Notes under the pieces: generated by a model
What the model was told of the DNA's origin: nothing
What the model saw: only the letters and a program-made list of their open reading frames with translations
Database searches by the model: none
Assembly: GCA_019925095.2 (NCBI GenBank)
Contig: CM034403.1
Location: 10,049,690 to 10,113,689, forward strand
Direction: 5' to 3'
DNA: 64,000 nucleotides
DNA from: Dendrolimus kikuchii
Taxonomy: Eukaryota > Arthropoda > Insecta > Lepidoptera > Lasiocampidae
Translations under genes and position numbers: made by a program
Shown here: piece after piece, positions 24,223-36,648 of the stretch
Layout of the letters: every line of letters begins with the position of its first letter
Position numbering within the stretch: the stretch's first letter is position 1

Positions 24223-25019
24223 TTCTGATGGCGACCGCGTATCGCGGTCAACCCATTCTAGTCTGTCGAGGAGCGTTAATTCAGTGTAAACTATTTGGTC
24301 AGTGCGAAATGCTTCTTCACTCCAAACTTGATGGCCTCTAGGTTAGGTGCAAGTTTTTCATACAAAGAACTTACAGTACGCGCAAAACTTAAATGGATTT
24401 TGAGAGAAGTTAGCTCCGCAATTTTGCGTAGTCATGTTTCAACGTTTATATCAGCTGACAGTGTATAGTGCGAAAGAAATGCCATACGAATCCGAAAAGC
24501 AGCCAAGCGAGAGCGCATCAATCTCTTCATTCAGCTTTGTGCATATATCTCGTGAAGTTTGTAAATGTGTTCTGCGCATGACTGGTATAAACTTCAAGTT
24601 TTGTCCGTACTACATTTAAAATGAAAAACTGTTTAAGGTTATCTATATATTGTATCTTAGTTCGATATTCTAGAACAGTAATTTAGCTACAATAAAAACA
24701 AAATTTGAATCAATGAAATGGAAATCTTGTGTCCGATACTAAATAAATTTTAATTTAGACAGATTATCGTCTTAAGTATTAAGTTTGTTCTAGAATACGG
24801 GACCAAGAGTGGTCATAAAGTTTTTCGCAGACTCTACTCTGTTTTGATGGTTATGAAATATTATTTATTATATTCGCTGCTCGAATTCTAAATAGTTACA
24901 ATATTTGCATTTAGTTTGTTTAGATATTGTACTGAGGGAAGTAGCTATCGAGCTACTTACAATGCCTTGGCGCAAAAATACCGTTCAAGTATTGAAAAAT
25001 TATGTCAAACTTTTTTTAT

Positions 25020-25207
25020 AGGGTAAACTACACTTTTGTTGGTAGTTGGTACCACCTCTCAATGATTGGCATTCTATTATTTTTTCAAAACATTAAGAAA
25101 ATTTAATATTTCATTTTGTAAACATACAATAAAAATAAAACTATTGTACGGGTGAAACAAAAAATATTAAGAATGGTGTGGGTGCCAATAATGGTGTAGA
25201 TTACCCT
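25020..25207. mobile_element. MITE with GGGTAAAC termini, copy 1
   Basis: The left end gggtaaactacacttttgtt and the complement of the right end (gggtaatctacaccattatt) form an inverted pair around an AT-rich middle. Copy 2 is at 58893-59054. Confidence 0.5.
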
Positions 25208-27597
25208 TTTATTTTTATTACTACTGAATTCCTATACAGCAAGCCACGTAACTGTACTGAAAACAATATCACAAAAATGAATTGATTACATGAACTTATG
25301 CGAAATATTTTCTTTTTATGATTCATTTTCGATGCTGTCTTTTAAAGAATGAAATCGATGTCATAGTTGTCCAGTAGAAAGTCCTGGGATCACATATGCC
25401 TTGGTGTATGCCTTTCATCATATTGCATCTGTAATCTATACATATTGTAATATTTGTGTAGATATCATAATACTTAATTTTTGCTATGCACAAACTGAAG
25501 TTAACGGACCATCGTGTACTCACAAGCCTCAAATAAACTTATTTAATAGCTTATAAAAGGTTAATAAATATACAAAATTCATTTTAATGTTACCAAAATG
25601 CTATAATTTATCAACTGGTTTGTGCCTTCTTTATTATATTAGCTAGAGAATAGTCTCTACTATTTTTTATTTATAAGGCCTATGTTAGTGAAAGTTTTAT
25701 TTCGGTTAACCCTTAAGTTCTCTGACAGGGAATGATTTTGCTAACGTGAGTAGCCAGTGTGTCTATATGATATAATTATTTCTGGGCTTTGCTCATTGCT
25801 TTTAAGAACTTGCTAAGGTACTTGTAGAGACATACAACGTTCTAATATCAATACGTCAAGGTCATGAGCTAAGGCTTTTGTTGAAAGATAAATAATATTT
25901 AATTGCAGATATACAAGTTGTCCGCTTTTAAGTTCTGCTCCCTTGGCGGCTGGTTCCAACTACGATGTTTTCAAAACTTACGTTTCCAATTCACTTAATT
26001 GTATTCCTCAATTCTCAACTTCAGTCAATCGATGTTCACTAGTGAACGTAGACTTTAAAATTAAGCCACATATCCCAATATTTGCCTATGATTACGATAT
26101 TATGCAGGTCATCAGTCCACCAGTGTGACTGACTTACCGCTACCTCGTGAGCAAGAAGGGAAACAATTTGTACCATACAAAATTGTGATAACTTGAATGT
26201 GATCGAGTAGTAAGAAAACTCGCACTAAACACTCAGGCTAGAGGGGGTCTTATCGATACGTTTATCAAGACGCAGTCTACTTCAGGAATTTATTGCTCCA
26301 TCGGCCAACGGTCCTGCAACAGACGTAACCACCCCATTGCCACACCATGCTTATTTTTCTTTTGGAGAGGGGGGAGGAAGTTGTCCACAAGAATACATCA
26401 ATCTTATCACGCCCGAAACTATTTTACTTCTGCTTATAAAATATTGTCAAAAAGGTAATGGCTGATGAAAGATTCCAATGAAACCACTCAGTCATCAGGA
26501 TATTTCAGAAGTAGAATCGAACAGAATTAAGTACAAGATGCTATTTTTTTAAGTCCAATCATAATAAATTCACGTTTCTTGTGTACACGACATCGCCAAC
26601 TAGGTGCGAGCGCGCCGTCGCCGCACTTCTGCTTGCACGTACATAGAAATTCACAGAAAGCAGCGTGTTGGGGCGGTGCCGTCTACAAAAGTACTTAGGT
26701 TTCTAATTAATTTGCTCCCACTGGTATGGCGTAGTGACGTTAGCAAAATCACTGTCTCGAAGCTCTTAATCTGGCCAGAGCAGCCTTGGATAAATTAAAA
26801 TATCTGTGATAAAAATTTTGGTGGAATAAAAATAGGTATGCCCGTGTTTGAACGTAATGCTAATCTGTTAATGGGTGCCAATTGCTGTACTGGTTTTAAA
26901 ATTGATTTTGTTATATCGCGGCCGCACCACCTGCGTTGGTGTCAAAGATTAAGACTGGCCGAATGCATCTTAAAGCGTTAAAAAATAAGTCACATGAGTA
27001 TACTTACATATGTTTATCTGTCAATATTTAATGTCATTAACAATGTCGCATCACAAATAACACTTTAAACCTATCGACATATCTATATGAAATGGCGTAT
27101 ATCTGTAACACTATCGCAGATGAAGCCGCACCTTTATAGATCTGTTACCTACAACACTATTTGAAACTGTCGCTCGGCAAACTATGAAAGTTTATGCAGT
27201 ACATAATTGTTAACACAAAAATTATACTATGCATGTCTTTTTGAAACCGTGTTGAAACAGACTTGATGTTTTTATTTTTGTTATCGAGATCTCTTCTTTT
27301 CTTCGATAACTTTTTGATGTACCAATTAGTTCCATTGTCTCCACGGAATAGTTGGCCATTGTAACAAGACTGATTTCATTTCAAAGTTTTGTACTATGAA
27401 TAATCCTTAGTTCTGTTGTATACTTATTGTTTTTAATAAAATAACAATTTTAATATGTAATAAATTAACATTTTAATAATACCAGCCGTTTTTAATTAAT
27501 CCAACCCTGTTAAAGATTAACATATATACATTCTGACGACGTGAGATTATAAGAAAAGTAAATGGTATTGGTAGTAAAAAACATAAAATACTTGTCG

Positions 27598-27845
27598 CGG
27601 TAGCTTAGTGATTAATGTAATCGCGATTTATTCTAATGGCGTAGGTTCAGATCTTTGCCCAGAAAAATGTACCGCTAGGCAATTTATCTGACTTAGTATT
27701 TATATTGAAACAATTATCATGTACTGACGGTAAAGAAAAATATCGTGGAGAAACTGCACGTCGATATAACCACTGTGTGAAACCCGCGAATGCGTCGTAG
27801 ACAAGCGTAGAGGATATCCTTTTTCAAGGGGAAATCCGTTTGCGG
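27598..27845 (+). mobile_element. tRNA-derived SINE, family 1
   Basis: Head GTCGCGGTAGCTTAGTGATT, then the family body gcacgtcgatataaccactg and gacaagcgtagaggatatcc. Confidence 0.65.
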
Positions 27846-28116
27846 ACACCCTGGCGCACGGAGATTACGGCGGGGCTTTATAATAAAACAATAGCGCATA
27901 ATTGTACAGATATGTATTGAAAACAAAAACGATTGAATAAATATATATTATACGTGTGAAACAACAAAAATTGCACGTCTAATTGTGATGCATGATAAAT
28001 GCAAGCGGCACCCGAAAGGCGATGTGAGAATACGGGCTCAATATCGATTTTGTGAGGTCTTTGTGTGACACAAAATGTAATTAGCTTAAAATAAATCAAA
28101 CAATCACAAACAGCGC

Positions 28117-28366
28117 GTTCCATTAGTAGCTCACAACGCCCAAAATGCTCCGTTAGGCGTTCCACAAGGCGACCGCGGTCGTTGTGGTCGTGGCAAAAAC
28201 GCCACTAATGACGTCTTCATTTTCGATCACACAATGCTCACAACGACCTATGTCAGGTGGATCGACTAACCGTTCCACTTGGGTTTACGATTGTAACGTC
28301 GGCAAGTAAACGGGAACGGGAATAATCGCAGTCGTGAACGTGGCCATTGCGAGTCTCTAATGGAAC
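28117..28366. mobile_element. MITE with CGTTCCATTAG termini, copy 1
   Basis: Left CGTTCCATTAGTAGCTCACA and complement of right CGTTCCATTAGAGACTCGCA. The body is unusually CpG-rich and is shared with 39127-39318 (cactaatgacgtc, ccgttccactt, gtttacgattgt). Confidence 0.65.
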
Positions 28367-29079
28367 GTAGACAAAGTCGTACAATTTTTAATCGATTTCT
28401 CGTGATAATCGGTTAGTTAAGATTTCGAGATTTTAATCCCTAAATATATCAAACCAGGCCTATTATTTTGTTATAAGTATAATGCCTTTGGATGGGTATC
28501 TTTTTCTTTTATATATGGAGTTTGTCAGCCTCTAGACTCCATATTTATTTTAAAAATAGTGTCGCCAGGACGTAATATTAAACAGTGACTATAAACAATA
28601 ATCTACACACAATTAGTTACTAATATATTAAAACAGTTTGTTACTGTAGATCAGTAAATCTACAATTTTTTATAGGGCATGAAGTCAAAATATTTACAAA
28701 ACTGATAGCCACATATACCTTTCTGAATTTCAAGGCAAATAATTTTGACCTATGCTACTGTTACTTATCAAGGAGATATTGAAATGATCGCATACTATTT
28801 GATAATGTTGGTGTCTGTCCAAATGGTACAGCAGCAATAAGCAATTGGTGTGCTCAGCACCTAAAGCATACCGAGTGCCTATATTTCTATGAGTGTTTCT
28901 TAATTCGCTGTATATTACTGTGGAAGTGGCACATGTCAAGTGAATCAGGAAACGCTCATTGAGATATAGGAGCTCATTTTTGCCTTGGTAATAAAAATGT
29001 ATTCAAATTAGATAAAAATAACTTATAAACCTGTTACTATTTAATAATAAATATTATTATTGTACTTAAAATCATGATA

Positions 29080-29085
29080 TTTATT
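29080..29085 (-). terminator. TAF11 poly(A) signal
   Basis: AATAAA on the minus strand, about 110 nt after the TAF11 stop codon and in the expected orientation. Confidence 0.55.
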
Positions 29086-29195
29086 TTCTTATTTACATAA
29101 ATTTGTCTATACCATCTGGTGCTAGTATTTCTTCCATGGTGTAACTGCCTTTTTATGAAACTCCTTGAATTTATACATAGGAGTTGATACATATG

Positions 29196-29329
29196 CTAAA
29201 CTTTGAACATGCTTCTTTGGGCTTTCTTTGAGGGGATAGCACCTCTCAATCTCAGACGTCGTAGTGCCTCTCTCAGGTGCTTCGGCTGTAGTGGACCTGC
29301 CTCACCAGATTTCTCTAATACTTCAAGAG
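29196..29329 (-). CDS. Taf11: TAF11 exon 5 (stop codon)
   Basis: Acceptor ttccag, phase 1 in, stop TAG at 29198-29196. Encodes the last histone-fold helix ([20 protein letters not shown]) and a short basic tail. Confidence 0.94.
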
Positions 29330-32300
29330 CTGGAAAAGTTATAATAAAATAATTTTTAAACATAATGGACAAATGAAAAACCGACACATATTTTACTATA
29401 CTTACTAATTATAAAAGCAAAATTAAGTTTGGAAATTGGTGTGTTTTGTTTGACCCCTATTTATGATCTCAAATATAAACCACTTCCATGATATTTCTTA
29501 TATGAATTATTTCAAAAAATAAATCACATTCAGAGACATATAAAATTTTGAATTTACACACACATATAATATGATATGGTTTTTTTTCAAAGGTTATCAT
29601 GAAATTTCTTTGAGGCTGGAAGACCATCGGTGCCATCTTTGGTGTTGCAAATGCCCATGGGCAATGGGCACTACTTTCTATCGTGTGGATCATCTGCCTG
29701 CGCTGTACTTTTCAGTTATAAAAAAAATTGATAAATAAAATGGTTAAGAAATAAAAAAAAAATTAAATAACTAAAATTTTCAGGTCAGTAACAAAATCCT
29801 TGTATTCATTCATTATCATAATACTGCAAACTGCAGTGTAGTTTTAATGAGGAATTGCATGAGTGTAATAAGTTTAAAACCTACCTTCTTCAACAACTTC
29901 TCCAACAAACACCTTAGCTATACCAGACATAGCAATCACAACATTCTGACCCACTGAGCAGCCAGTAATAGTCTGCATAAGTCGTTTTACAGCTGCTTTT
30001 GGAAAAGCAGCCCTTCTGTACATTTCATATCTATCCAGTTGTTCTTCTGTGAAATTTGACACTAGGACTCTAAAAAAAAACAAATGTCAAAATAGTTAAA
30101 TATGCCATTTATACCTAGCTTCTAGTTGAACTGATTTCTTATCAAGCCATATAAATAAATATGTGAGCATATTCATATACCTAATTATCTTTTTTTATTG
30201 AATGATTTTAGCAAACAGGCAGACAGACCACTTGGTGGAAAATGGTTACCGTTGCCTATGGACATTTGTTATACCAAAGATGCTTCCAATGTGCTGCTAC
30301 TCTCTAAAGGGAGATGGGAACCTGGGCCTTAATGCCGAACACAACGCAAGATAGTTATGGCGGGATTTTACAGACCAGGAGCGGTAGCCATACAGTTGGG
30401 CAAATATCCTACCACTTGGCTGTGGGTTATTTTATCACCTCTTACGACAAGCCGCCCAGATGCAGGGACTTATATTCTTTCTCTATACCTGCACAGGTAC
30501 GATCTATGATTCTATGATAAATAACAGTAATAAAACTTACTGCATTTTCTCCCGCTCCTCTTCTTCTAATTCCTTTTTACTCTTTTTCTCTCTTTCCCTC
30601 TCATTTATCAACATCTCTTCTGTCATTTGAGATTCATATTGATTATCCGATTCACCCTGTTGGAAATCATTGATATTTGGCACAATACTGTTATCCATTT
30701 CACTGTCTTCCACATTAGACTTAATATTTTCATTGTCATCAGTACTTTGCACAATTGTATTGGTGTTGTCAAATGTATAGTCGTTAATATAGGATTCATA
30801 CTGATCAGTTACATCTGTGAGTGTGTCTGGTTGAGAACTTATGAAGTTATCAGAATTATCTGTGTATATGTTACCGAGTTCATCAGCCCTATGTACTGTT
30901 TCCACATTTTGGGAACTGTCTGAGTATGTTTCAATTATTTCACTCTCTAAATTGGTGGATGGTATACTCTCACCATAATTGACCAAAGTTGTATCTGTAA
31001 ATATAATAATATAGTTGTAATTAATTTCAATTTTGTTAGTAAGCTAATTTTTGTCTAAAGTGTTTGTAAGACAAAAAAACACTATGCAACATTCGATTGT
31101 CTATTTTTTATTATTGTTTAAAATTGCTATGGTCAAGTATTTTTCTAAAGTAATTTGGAAGCATTAGTGTAGGGTAGGATACTAGGTGCATCAAGACATT
31201 TAGTTATTGTAAGCATTTACAGGTCATGTAAATAACAAACCATACTAGAAACTATATATTATATAATACCTATTCATGTATCTATGTTTTTGCAAATAAA
31301 TATTGATTGGTTGTTTATTGTTAGCTAATCACAGATGGATATGCTTTTCTAATAAAAGGTACAGTCCCTCACTTCCTTGATCATAGTTAAATCTATTAAT
31401 TTATCAATCACTACAAAATTTCTATTTGATGTTTTTAGAATGAGATCCCTGTCACCCCAGACTTACGTGATTTTAGGAAAGATGAAATTTTTAGGATCGG
31501 TAGTTTAACATAAACTTAGAAAGGAATGGATACTCGCTAAGCTGAAAGCGGGCCGTTTTTCAGGTAGCAGGTATCAAAGGTGGAAAAAAACTATGCTAAC
31601 TTAAGTCAAAGTAGCAAGGCTAGTTTTTACATATGTCACATATGATATTGTTATAAACAAAGATATACAGTTGCCACACTTCCTGTGGGACATAACTTTT
31701 GAGACACTTAAAAAAAATGTGGGACTTTACTTAATTTTAGGAAGGCTGAATTTTATATATATTATCAAGTATAATATTTTAAGTGAGTGAGGTTTGTAAG
31801 AACAAGCCTTAATGGCGCTCTGTTGTCCGTGCCTACCCCGCAAGGGGACTGGCGTGAAGCTATGTATGTATGTAATATTTTAAAATATTTTCCAATAAGC
31901 CAAACAACTCTGACGGGCCAAACATCTTCCCAAGTCTTGTTAAGAGTTCTGCTGTGTGAGGAAGCGTGAGAGGAGTGAGAGGATTAGAGCATTATTGAAG
32001 CATACAAGTACAAGAAAGTTGCACTCTGACGCGTGAATCTTATACTAATATATAGAGCTGAAGAGTTTGTTTGAACGCGCTAATCTCAGGAACTACTGGT
32101 CTGATTTGAAAAATTATTTCAATGTTAGATAGACCAATAGGAGCGGAGAACCAATTAAGAATGTTTAAAAAACGGGGATGTTGGCAACAAATTCCACGCG
32201 AACGACGTCGCGGGCACACCTAGTATATATACTATATATATATAATTTAAATATAAATAATATTGAATTGACTCGAATAATGCTCTCGCGCTTCCTCGCA

Positions 32301-35300
32301 CAGCGGACCTCTTAACGAGTCTGGGAGGGTGGTTGGCCCAGACTTGTCTGGCTTATTGGAAAATATTTTAAAACTAGTTTTGCCCGCAACGTCGTCCGCG
32401 TGGAAATTGCTTTCAAAACCCTCCGATTTTGAAACATTCTTCATTGGTGCTCCGCTCCTATTGGTCTTAGCGTGATGATATATAGCCTATAGCCTTCCTC
32501 GATAAATGGGCTATCCAACACTGAAAGAATTTTTCAAATCAGACCAGTAGTTCCTGAGATTAGCGCGTTCAATCAAACAATATTAGTATATTTGGCTACA
32601 ACACTAATACTTATATTTTAAATATCGCGATATCTTTTAAATGAAACGTCCGAATTGAATAATTCAAAAAGTTCTAGAAAGGTATTGAATTCGCCTTGAA
32701 TATGGAGTAATTTATTTTGATAAGGATTAATACCAAGGTACAAAATAAAGAGCTTTGGAAGCGACGGCATTTTAATTATTTAAAAAAATAAAAGAAAGCG
32801 CCTATTGTGAGATAACTACAATAGTTAGACATATGGTTTCGCAATACTTTTTGTAGACAATTATATGTTCTGCAAAGTGGTAGTACATTGTTTTGTTCTA
32901 TAATCAACAGTTTTCGCAGCGCACGCCGTGTAAGGATTTTTTCGGGTCATTTTTTTACACCTTGGGTTACATTATTGGACTTTTAGTAAGGATCCCTAAT
33001 TTTTTTTGAAAATATAATATAGCCTATAACCTTCCTCGATAAATGGAATTCCTACTATTCAACACTGAAAGAATTTTTCAAATCGGACCAGCGGTTCCTG
33101 GGATTAGCGCGTTTAAACAAACAAACAAACTATTCAGCTTTATAATATTAGTAAAGATATTATACTTGATAATATATATAAAATTCAGCCTTCCTAAAAT
33201 GATGTAAGATTCCACTTTATTTTTAAAGTGTCTGTCAAAAGTTATGGCCCACAGGAAATGTCTGGCAACTATATATCTTTGTTTATAACAATATATGACA
33301 TATGTAAAAACTAGCCTTACTACTTTGACGTGAGTTAGCATAGTTTTTTTCCACCTTTGATACCTGTTACCTGTAAAACGGCCCGCTTTAAGTTTAGTGA
33401 GAATCCATTCTTTTCTAAGTTTATGTTAAACTACCGATCCTAAAAATTGCATCTTTCCTAAAATCACATACGTCTGGGGTGACTGAGATCTTGGAGTTCC
33501 TTATTATATCTTCAGAATTCAAGATCCAATACAAATGAAATTTATATGAGACAGCTTTGAGGCAATAACGAACCAAAAGCGAAAAGAATTTTAAAAATCA
33601 GTTCATTGTTAAATTCACAGTATTTTTGGTTCATTGATAATGATCAACCAATACTAGGGATATAAATGATTAAATATAATTACTTACATTCTGGTTCATC
33701 CTTAAGTAGTTTTTCCTCAATTTCTATGGATATTTCCTGGGAATCATCTTCATTAGAATCACTGTGCTCCAACTCTTGTGCCAGTTCTGCCTCTAAAATA
33801 AATAAAAAAGTATAATTGCTGCCAAACTTTATGGCCTCATGTAATTTACAACTGGAGACTATTCAATAGATGGTTTTTCATAGTGAATCAATTATTGTTC
33901 AGCTTTCTGCAACTAAACAGGAAAGTTTAGATTTTAATTCCAGACTTTACTAAGCTAGTTTAATTATAATTATTATAAAATTGGAGAAAGTGAATAAGCT
34001 GTACAGCTGATGTATTTCAGTTAATACTAGTACATAAATATTAGTCATAGTGTAAATAAACATTAATTATTTAAATAGGTAAATTTATAGATGTTTGATG
34101 TGAATTTCAAATAGCGGGTGGTAGAGTGGGGTGAAGGGTAGGAATACATACGCCTACTACAATCCTTATGGTCTGAATATCTTAAAATATTATTTTTTTA
34201 ATAACAATAATCTCATTTATTTTTTCACTAATATTGCACTTACATTATGGGTCCAAAGTTGAATGATCCTTTCAAAGTCCAAAATATAGCCAGTGATCAA
34301 CAGAAAAAGAACCAAAAAACAGTGTAAGTCATCAAAAAATTAAGAATAAACACAATAGAGGATATACACATACACTACAAGAGTAACCATTAAAATAATA
34401 ACAATTAACAATACTAAATTTATGACTTTTTCGATCACAAACCCTTCTAATACTTTAAGTAGTTTTAATCTTAGGTTGAAGCAATCACAATTTTTAGATG
34501 TAACATCTCAAAATTGTGATTGCTTAAATTATTATAAATAAAACTAGAGATTAAATATCTGGGTGTCATTCTTGATGATTTCTGTAAATGGAAACAACAC
34601 ATTGAGATAATTACTATTAGAGTTCGTAAATTAATATGGGTTTTTAGAAAATTAAGATATATTGCCACCAAAGACTTACTAATCAAGATTTACAAAGCCC
34701 TCTATCTCTCGATTATTCGATATTGTATTTCTGTTTGGGGTGGGTCTTATAAAACCCATTAGCTTCAACTAGAACGAGCTCTAAGATGTGTCATAAAAGT
34801 CATGCTTTTTAAACCTTTTAGATACCCGAGTTTTCAACTGTACGATGAATGTAAGCAACTTTCGGTTGGGCAAATTTATTACATATATTATTTATTACAT
34901 ATTGTTCTTCGGCAACATAATGTGATACCCCATAACGTAACATTAACAAAGACATAGTCTGCACTAATATTTTCTCGCATACAACTTGCTTACAACACCA
35001 AGTATGCTACTTAAGTATATTTTTATACAACAAAGTTAACAAAATGTTATGAATTTATGATTTTACATACCAAGAGTGTAAATAATTAAAGTAATTGACT
35101 TTTAACTCTTGACTATGATGGGACAGAACAATTGTTAAAAATATATATATAACACAATTACATACATTCCGTAATCTTATTTATTTAATTGACATTGCTA
35201 TCTTTTTTATACATACAATTCACAATATCAAAAGTTACCCATAACATGCACAGACACACACATACACACACACTCACGCACACGCACACGCACGCGCACT

Positions 35301-36441
35301 CGCACACGCACACGCACTCCCACACGCACACGCACGCGCACTCGCACACGCACACGCACGCGCACTCGCACACGCACGCGCACTCGCACACGCACACGCA
35401 CGCGCACTCGCACACGCACGCGCCCTCGCACACGCACACGCACACGCACGCGCACGCGCCCTCGCACACGCACGCGCACGCGCCCTCGCACACGCACACG
35501 CACACGCACGCGCACGCGCCCTCGCACACGCACACGCACACGCACACACACAGACAGACGCATGCATGCAATCATACATATTTCTTCATTTTTTAAATGA
35601 ATGTAACTGTAATTAATAATTTCATAATCAGAATTGTACCAATTAGGAAGGAGGTCCCCGAGATACAGGTTGACCTAATTTGGGGAGCAATGAGTTTCAA
35701 AAATTGTAAATTATGTTTTATTCAATGAATGATTTTTGATTTGATTGATTTGAATATTCAAAATCGTGGCCAATGGAGATGAAATTATAATTGTTTTTAT
35801 TTATATGGTCAAATTTATTTATTTTTAACCTATATTACAAAAAAAACTGTATTTGTTCTGCAATGTGTTTAAAAATTGTTATCATTAATATGTTGATTCA
35901 TTGACATGTTAAAAAGCATCTTGCTAGTCTTCCACTAAACTGATAAATAAAACAAATGGTTCATACAAGAAGTCTGGTGTTTGGTTTGTAATTTGGTTTC
36001 AAGATAACCTAACCTAACCAACTGTTTGTGTGTATAAAATAAATAGTATATGGTAATGAGGCGGTTGTGGTACCCGCCGGCCACTACCGCGGCACACTCG
36101 CTCAGCTTGTGCGCTTTGGTCTGAAGCTGACCTAACCTAAAACACTGTTCTAGTCACTGGTCACGACCTTTCACCACCCATCACAATAATGCTAGTGAAA
36201 AAGTAAGTGACGTTATGTTTACCAGAAATAAATATTTCAAGAACTCCGGACTCTAGAAATTGCAGAAAGGGTAAGTATACATTCCCCCCTACCCACTACG
36301 CCCACCCACTACTTAATATTTGTGCACCGGAGGTTGAGTAGCAACCCCCGCCTTCCTCATTCATCCATCATTTATATAAATATTACCTCTTAATCTCTCT
36401 GCTTCAGAAAGACTATCACTATTACCGGGAATCTCATCCAT
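29196..36441 (-). CDS. Taf11: TAF11, TFIID histone-fold subunit, complete 5-exon gene
   Basis: Gene overview. Exons in transcript order: 36441-36387, 33792-33688, 30994-30541, 30069-29885 and 29329-29196; phases agree at every junction and total 310 residues. The N-terminal two thirds are acidic and low-complexity. The C-terminal part (about residues 203-310) is the TAF11 histone fold: [54 protein letters not shown] and [23 protein letters not shown]11 pairs with TAF13 in the nucleus within TFIID, which recognises core promoters for RNA polymerase II. Human TAF11 is about 211 residues, so this protein has a longer acidic N-terminus. Introns 1 and 2 are heavily loaded with repeats. Confidence 0.95.
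29610..29730 (+). mobile_element. SINE-like repeat, family 3
   Basis: In TAF11 intron 4, antisense to the gene. Contains catctttggtgttgcaaatg, ggatcatctgcctgc and an A-rich tail. Confidence 0.55.
29885..30069 (-). CDS. Taf11: TAF11 exon 4, core of histone fold
   Basis: Acceptor ttttttag, donor gtaggt; phase 2 in, phase 1 out. Encodes [20 protein letters not shown] and then the [20 protein letters not shown] helix, near-identical in character to vertebrate TAF11. This is the strongest identification in the gene. Confidence 0.95.
30195..30345 (-). mobile_element. SINE-like repeat, family 3, reverse
   Basis: In TAF11 intron 3. The complement carries the same caccaagtgg/gtctgcctg and ggtgttgcaaa-related blocks. 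Retroelement-like sequence (tgggcaaatatcctaccac) continues to about 30460. Confidence 0.5.
30541..30994 (-). CDS. Taf11: TAF11 exon 3, acidic region
   Basis: Acceptor tttacag, donor gtaagt. Phase 1 in, phase 2 out. About 151 residues rich in Asp, Glu, Asn and Ser, ending in a charged Glu/Lys/Arg helix-like stretch ([20 protein letters not shown]) that leads directly into the histone fold. Confidence 0.87.
31781..31872 (+). mobile_element. RTE-like LINE 3' end inside fold-back element
   Basis: Sense-strand copy ending tggcgtgaagctatgtatg. It is flanked by TAATATTTTA at about 31771-31780 and again at about 31872-31881, showing insertion into the older fold-back element. Confidence 0.8.
32040..32220 (+). 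mobile_element. Helitron-like short element
   Basis: Starts TCTTATACTAATATATAGAG and ends gtcgcgggcacacctagt; the CTAGT end fits a Helitron 3' terminus. Inverted relatives at 32371-32597 and about 32900-33160. Confidence 0.55.
32371..32597 (-). mobile_element. Helitron-like short element, reverse
   Basis: The complement runs from atactaatattgtttgattg to gacgttgcgggcaaaactag, matching the copy at 32040-32220. Confidence 0.52.
32900..33160 (-). mobile_element. Helitron-like fragment, reverse
   Basis: The complement starts TCTTTACTAATATTATAAAG and includes the tagggatccttactaaaa block also found in the copy at 16906-17150. Confidence 0.48.
33688..33792 (-). CDS. Taf11: TAF11 exon 2
   Basis: Acceptor ttttag, donor gtaagt, phase 1 in and out. 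Encodes an acidic segment ([20 protein letters not shown]) ending in LLKDEPE. No stop in the required frame. Confidence 0.83.
34541..34931 (+). pseudogene. Degenerate LINE reverse-transcriptase fragment (Jockey/CR1-like)
   Basis: Read from 34541 on the + strand it gives [59 protein letters not shown], then an in-frame TAG, then [20 protein letters not shown]. The YLGV..D and YCISVWG motifs belong to the thumb and connection region of non-LTR reverse transcriptases. Antisense within TAF11 intron 1. Confidence 0.72.
35255..35560. repeat. Cryptic CA/CG alternating array
   Basis: About 300 bp of nearly pure purine-pyrimidine alternation: CACACG, CACGCG and CTCGCACACG blocks repeated at several scales, in TAF11 intron 1. 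Long open frames on both strands here (His-Thr, Arg-Val and Cys-Val repeats) are artefacts of the repeat. Confidence 0.9.
36387..36441 (-). CDS. Taf11: TAF11 exon 1 (start codon)
   Basis: ATG at 36441-36439, reading [18 protein letters not shown], followed by a gtaata donor, phase 1 out. Chosen as start because it is the first in-frame ATG of an acidic segment and joins exon 2 in phase. Not directly alignable to other TAF11 N-termini, which vary. Confidence 0.8.
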
Positions 36442-36578
36442 GGTTATTCGAAAAATAGCCAAATATACCAAAATAGACTTTGTATAAGAACTATAAAAAA
36501 ACTCAATACATTAAAGTGCCATATAAGCGAAAAATAACGTAACAAAATTACAGTAAAATACAAGATATTCTGTTTTTC

Positions 36579-36648
36579 TTGACAGCTAAAACTGTTTTGA
36601 TTTTATTGTCAAATTGTCACTGTCAAAGAAATGCAATGTTTTGTCACA
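36579..36648 (-). promoter_or_regulatory. TGTCA/TGACA cluster upstream of TAF11
   Basis: Five TTGACA/TGTCA-type motifs lie within 70 bp, about 140-205 bp upstream of the TAF11 ATG. A similar cluster precedes SDHA. A promoter role is inferred from position and repetition only. Confidence 0.4.

Larger units (their letters stand above)
24223..29079. other. Intergenic spacer between ZC2HC1 and TAF11 3' ends
   Basis: The two genes converge here. Possible ZC2HC1 poly(A) signals (AATAAA type) occur near 24692 and 24743. Recognised contents are a GGGTAAAC MITE (25020-25207), a tRNA-derived SINE (27598-27845) and a GTTCC MITE (28117-28366). The open frame near 25943 resembles nothing known. The remainder is AT-rich with no convincing coding signal. 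Confidence 0.6.
31442..33495. mobile_element. Fold-back composite element in TAF11 intron 2
   Basis: An arm at 31442-31780 is repeated inverted at 33156-33495 with high similarity (about 340 bp; for example ttttaggaaagatg and aaaactatgctaact on one side, their complements on the other). A second inverted pair lies inside: 31873-32000 and 32270-32375. The interior also holds an RTE-like tail (31781-31872) and three Helitron-like copies. No transposase seen. Confidence 0.75.

Noticed and set aside
25943..26128. 61-codon open frame with a cag upstream at about 25909
   Set aside because: No known motif; intergenic between two convergent genes and not continued by a neighbouring exon.
35185..35596. 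Long open frames on both strands with Cys-Val, His-Thr and Arg-Val repeats
   Set aside because: They are produced by a CA/CG simple repeat that lacks stop codons in several frames.
36006..36022. CCTAACCTAACC, resembling the insect telomere repeat
   Set aside because: Only about two and a half units; too short to call an interstitial telomere.
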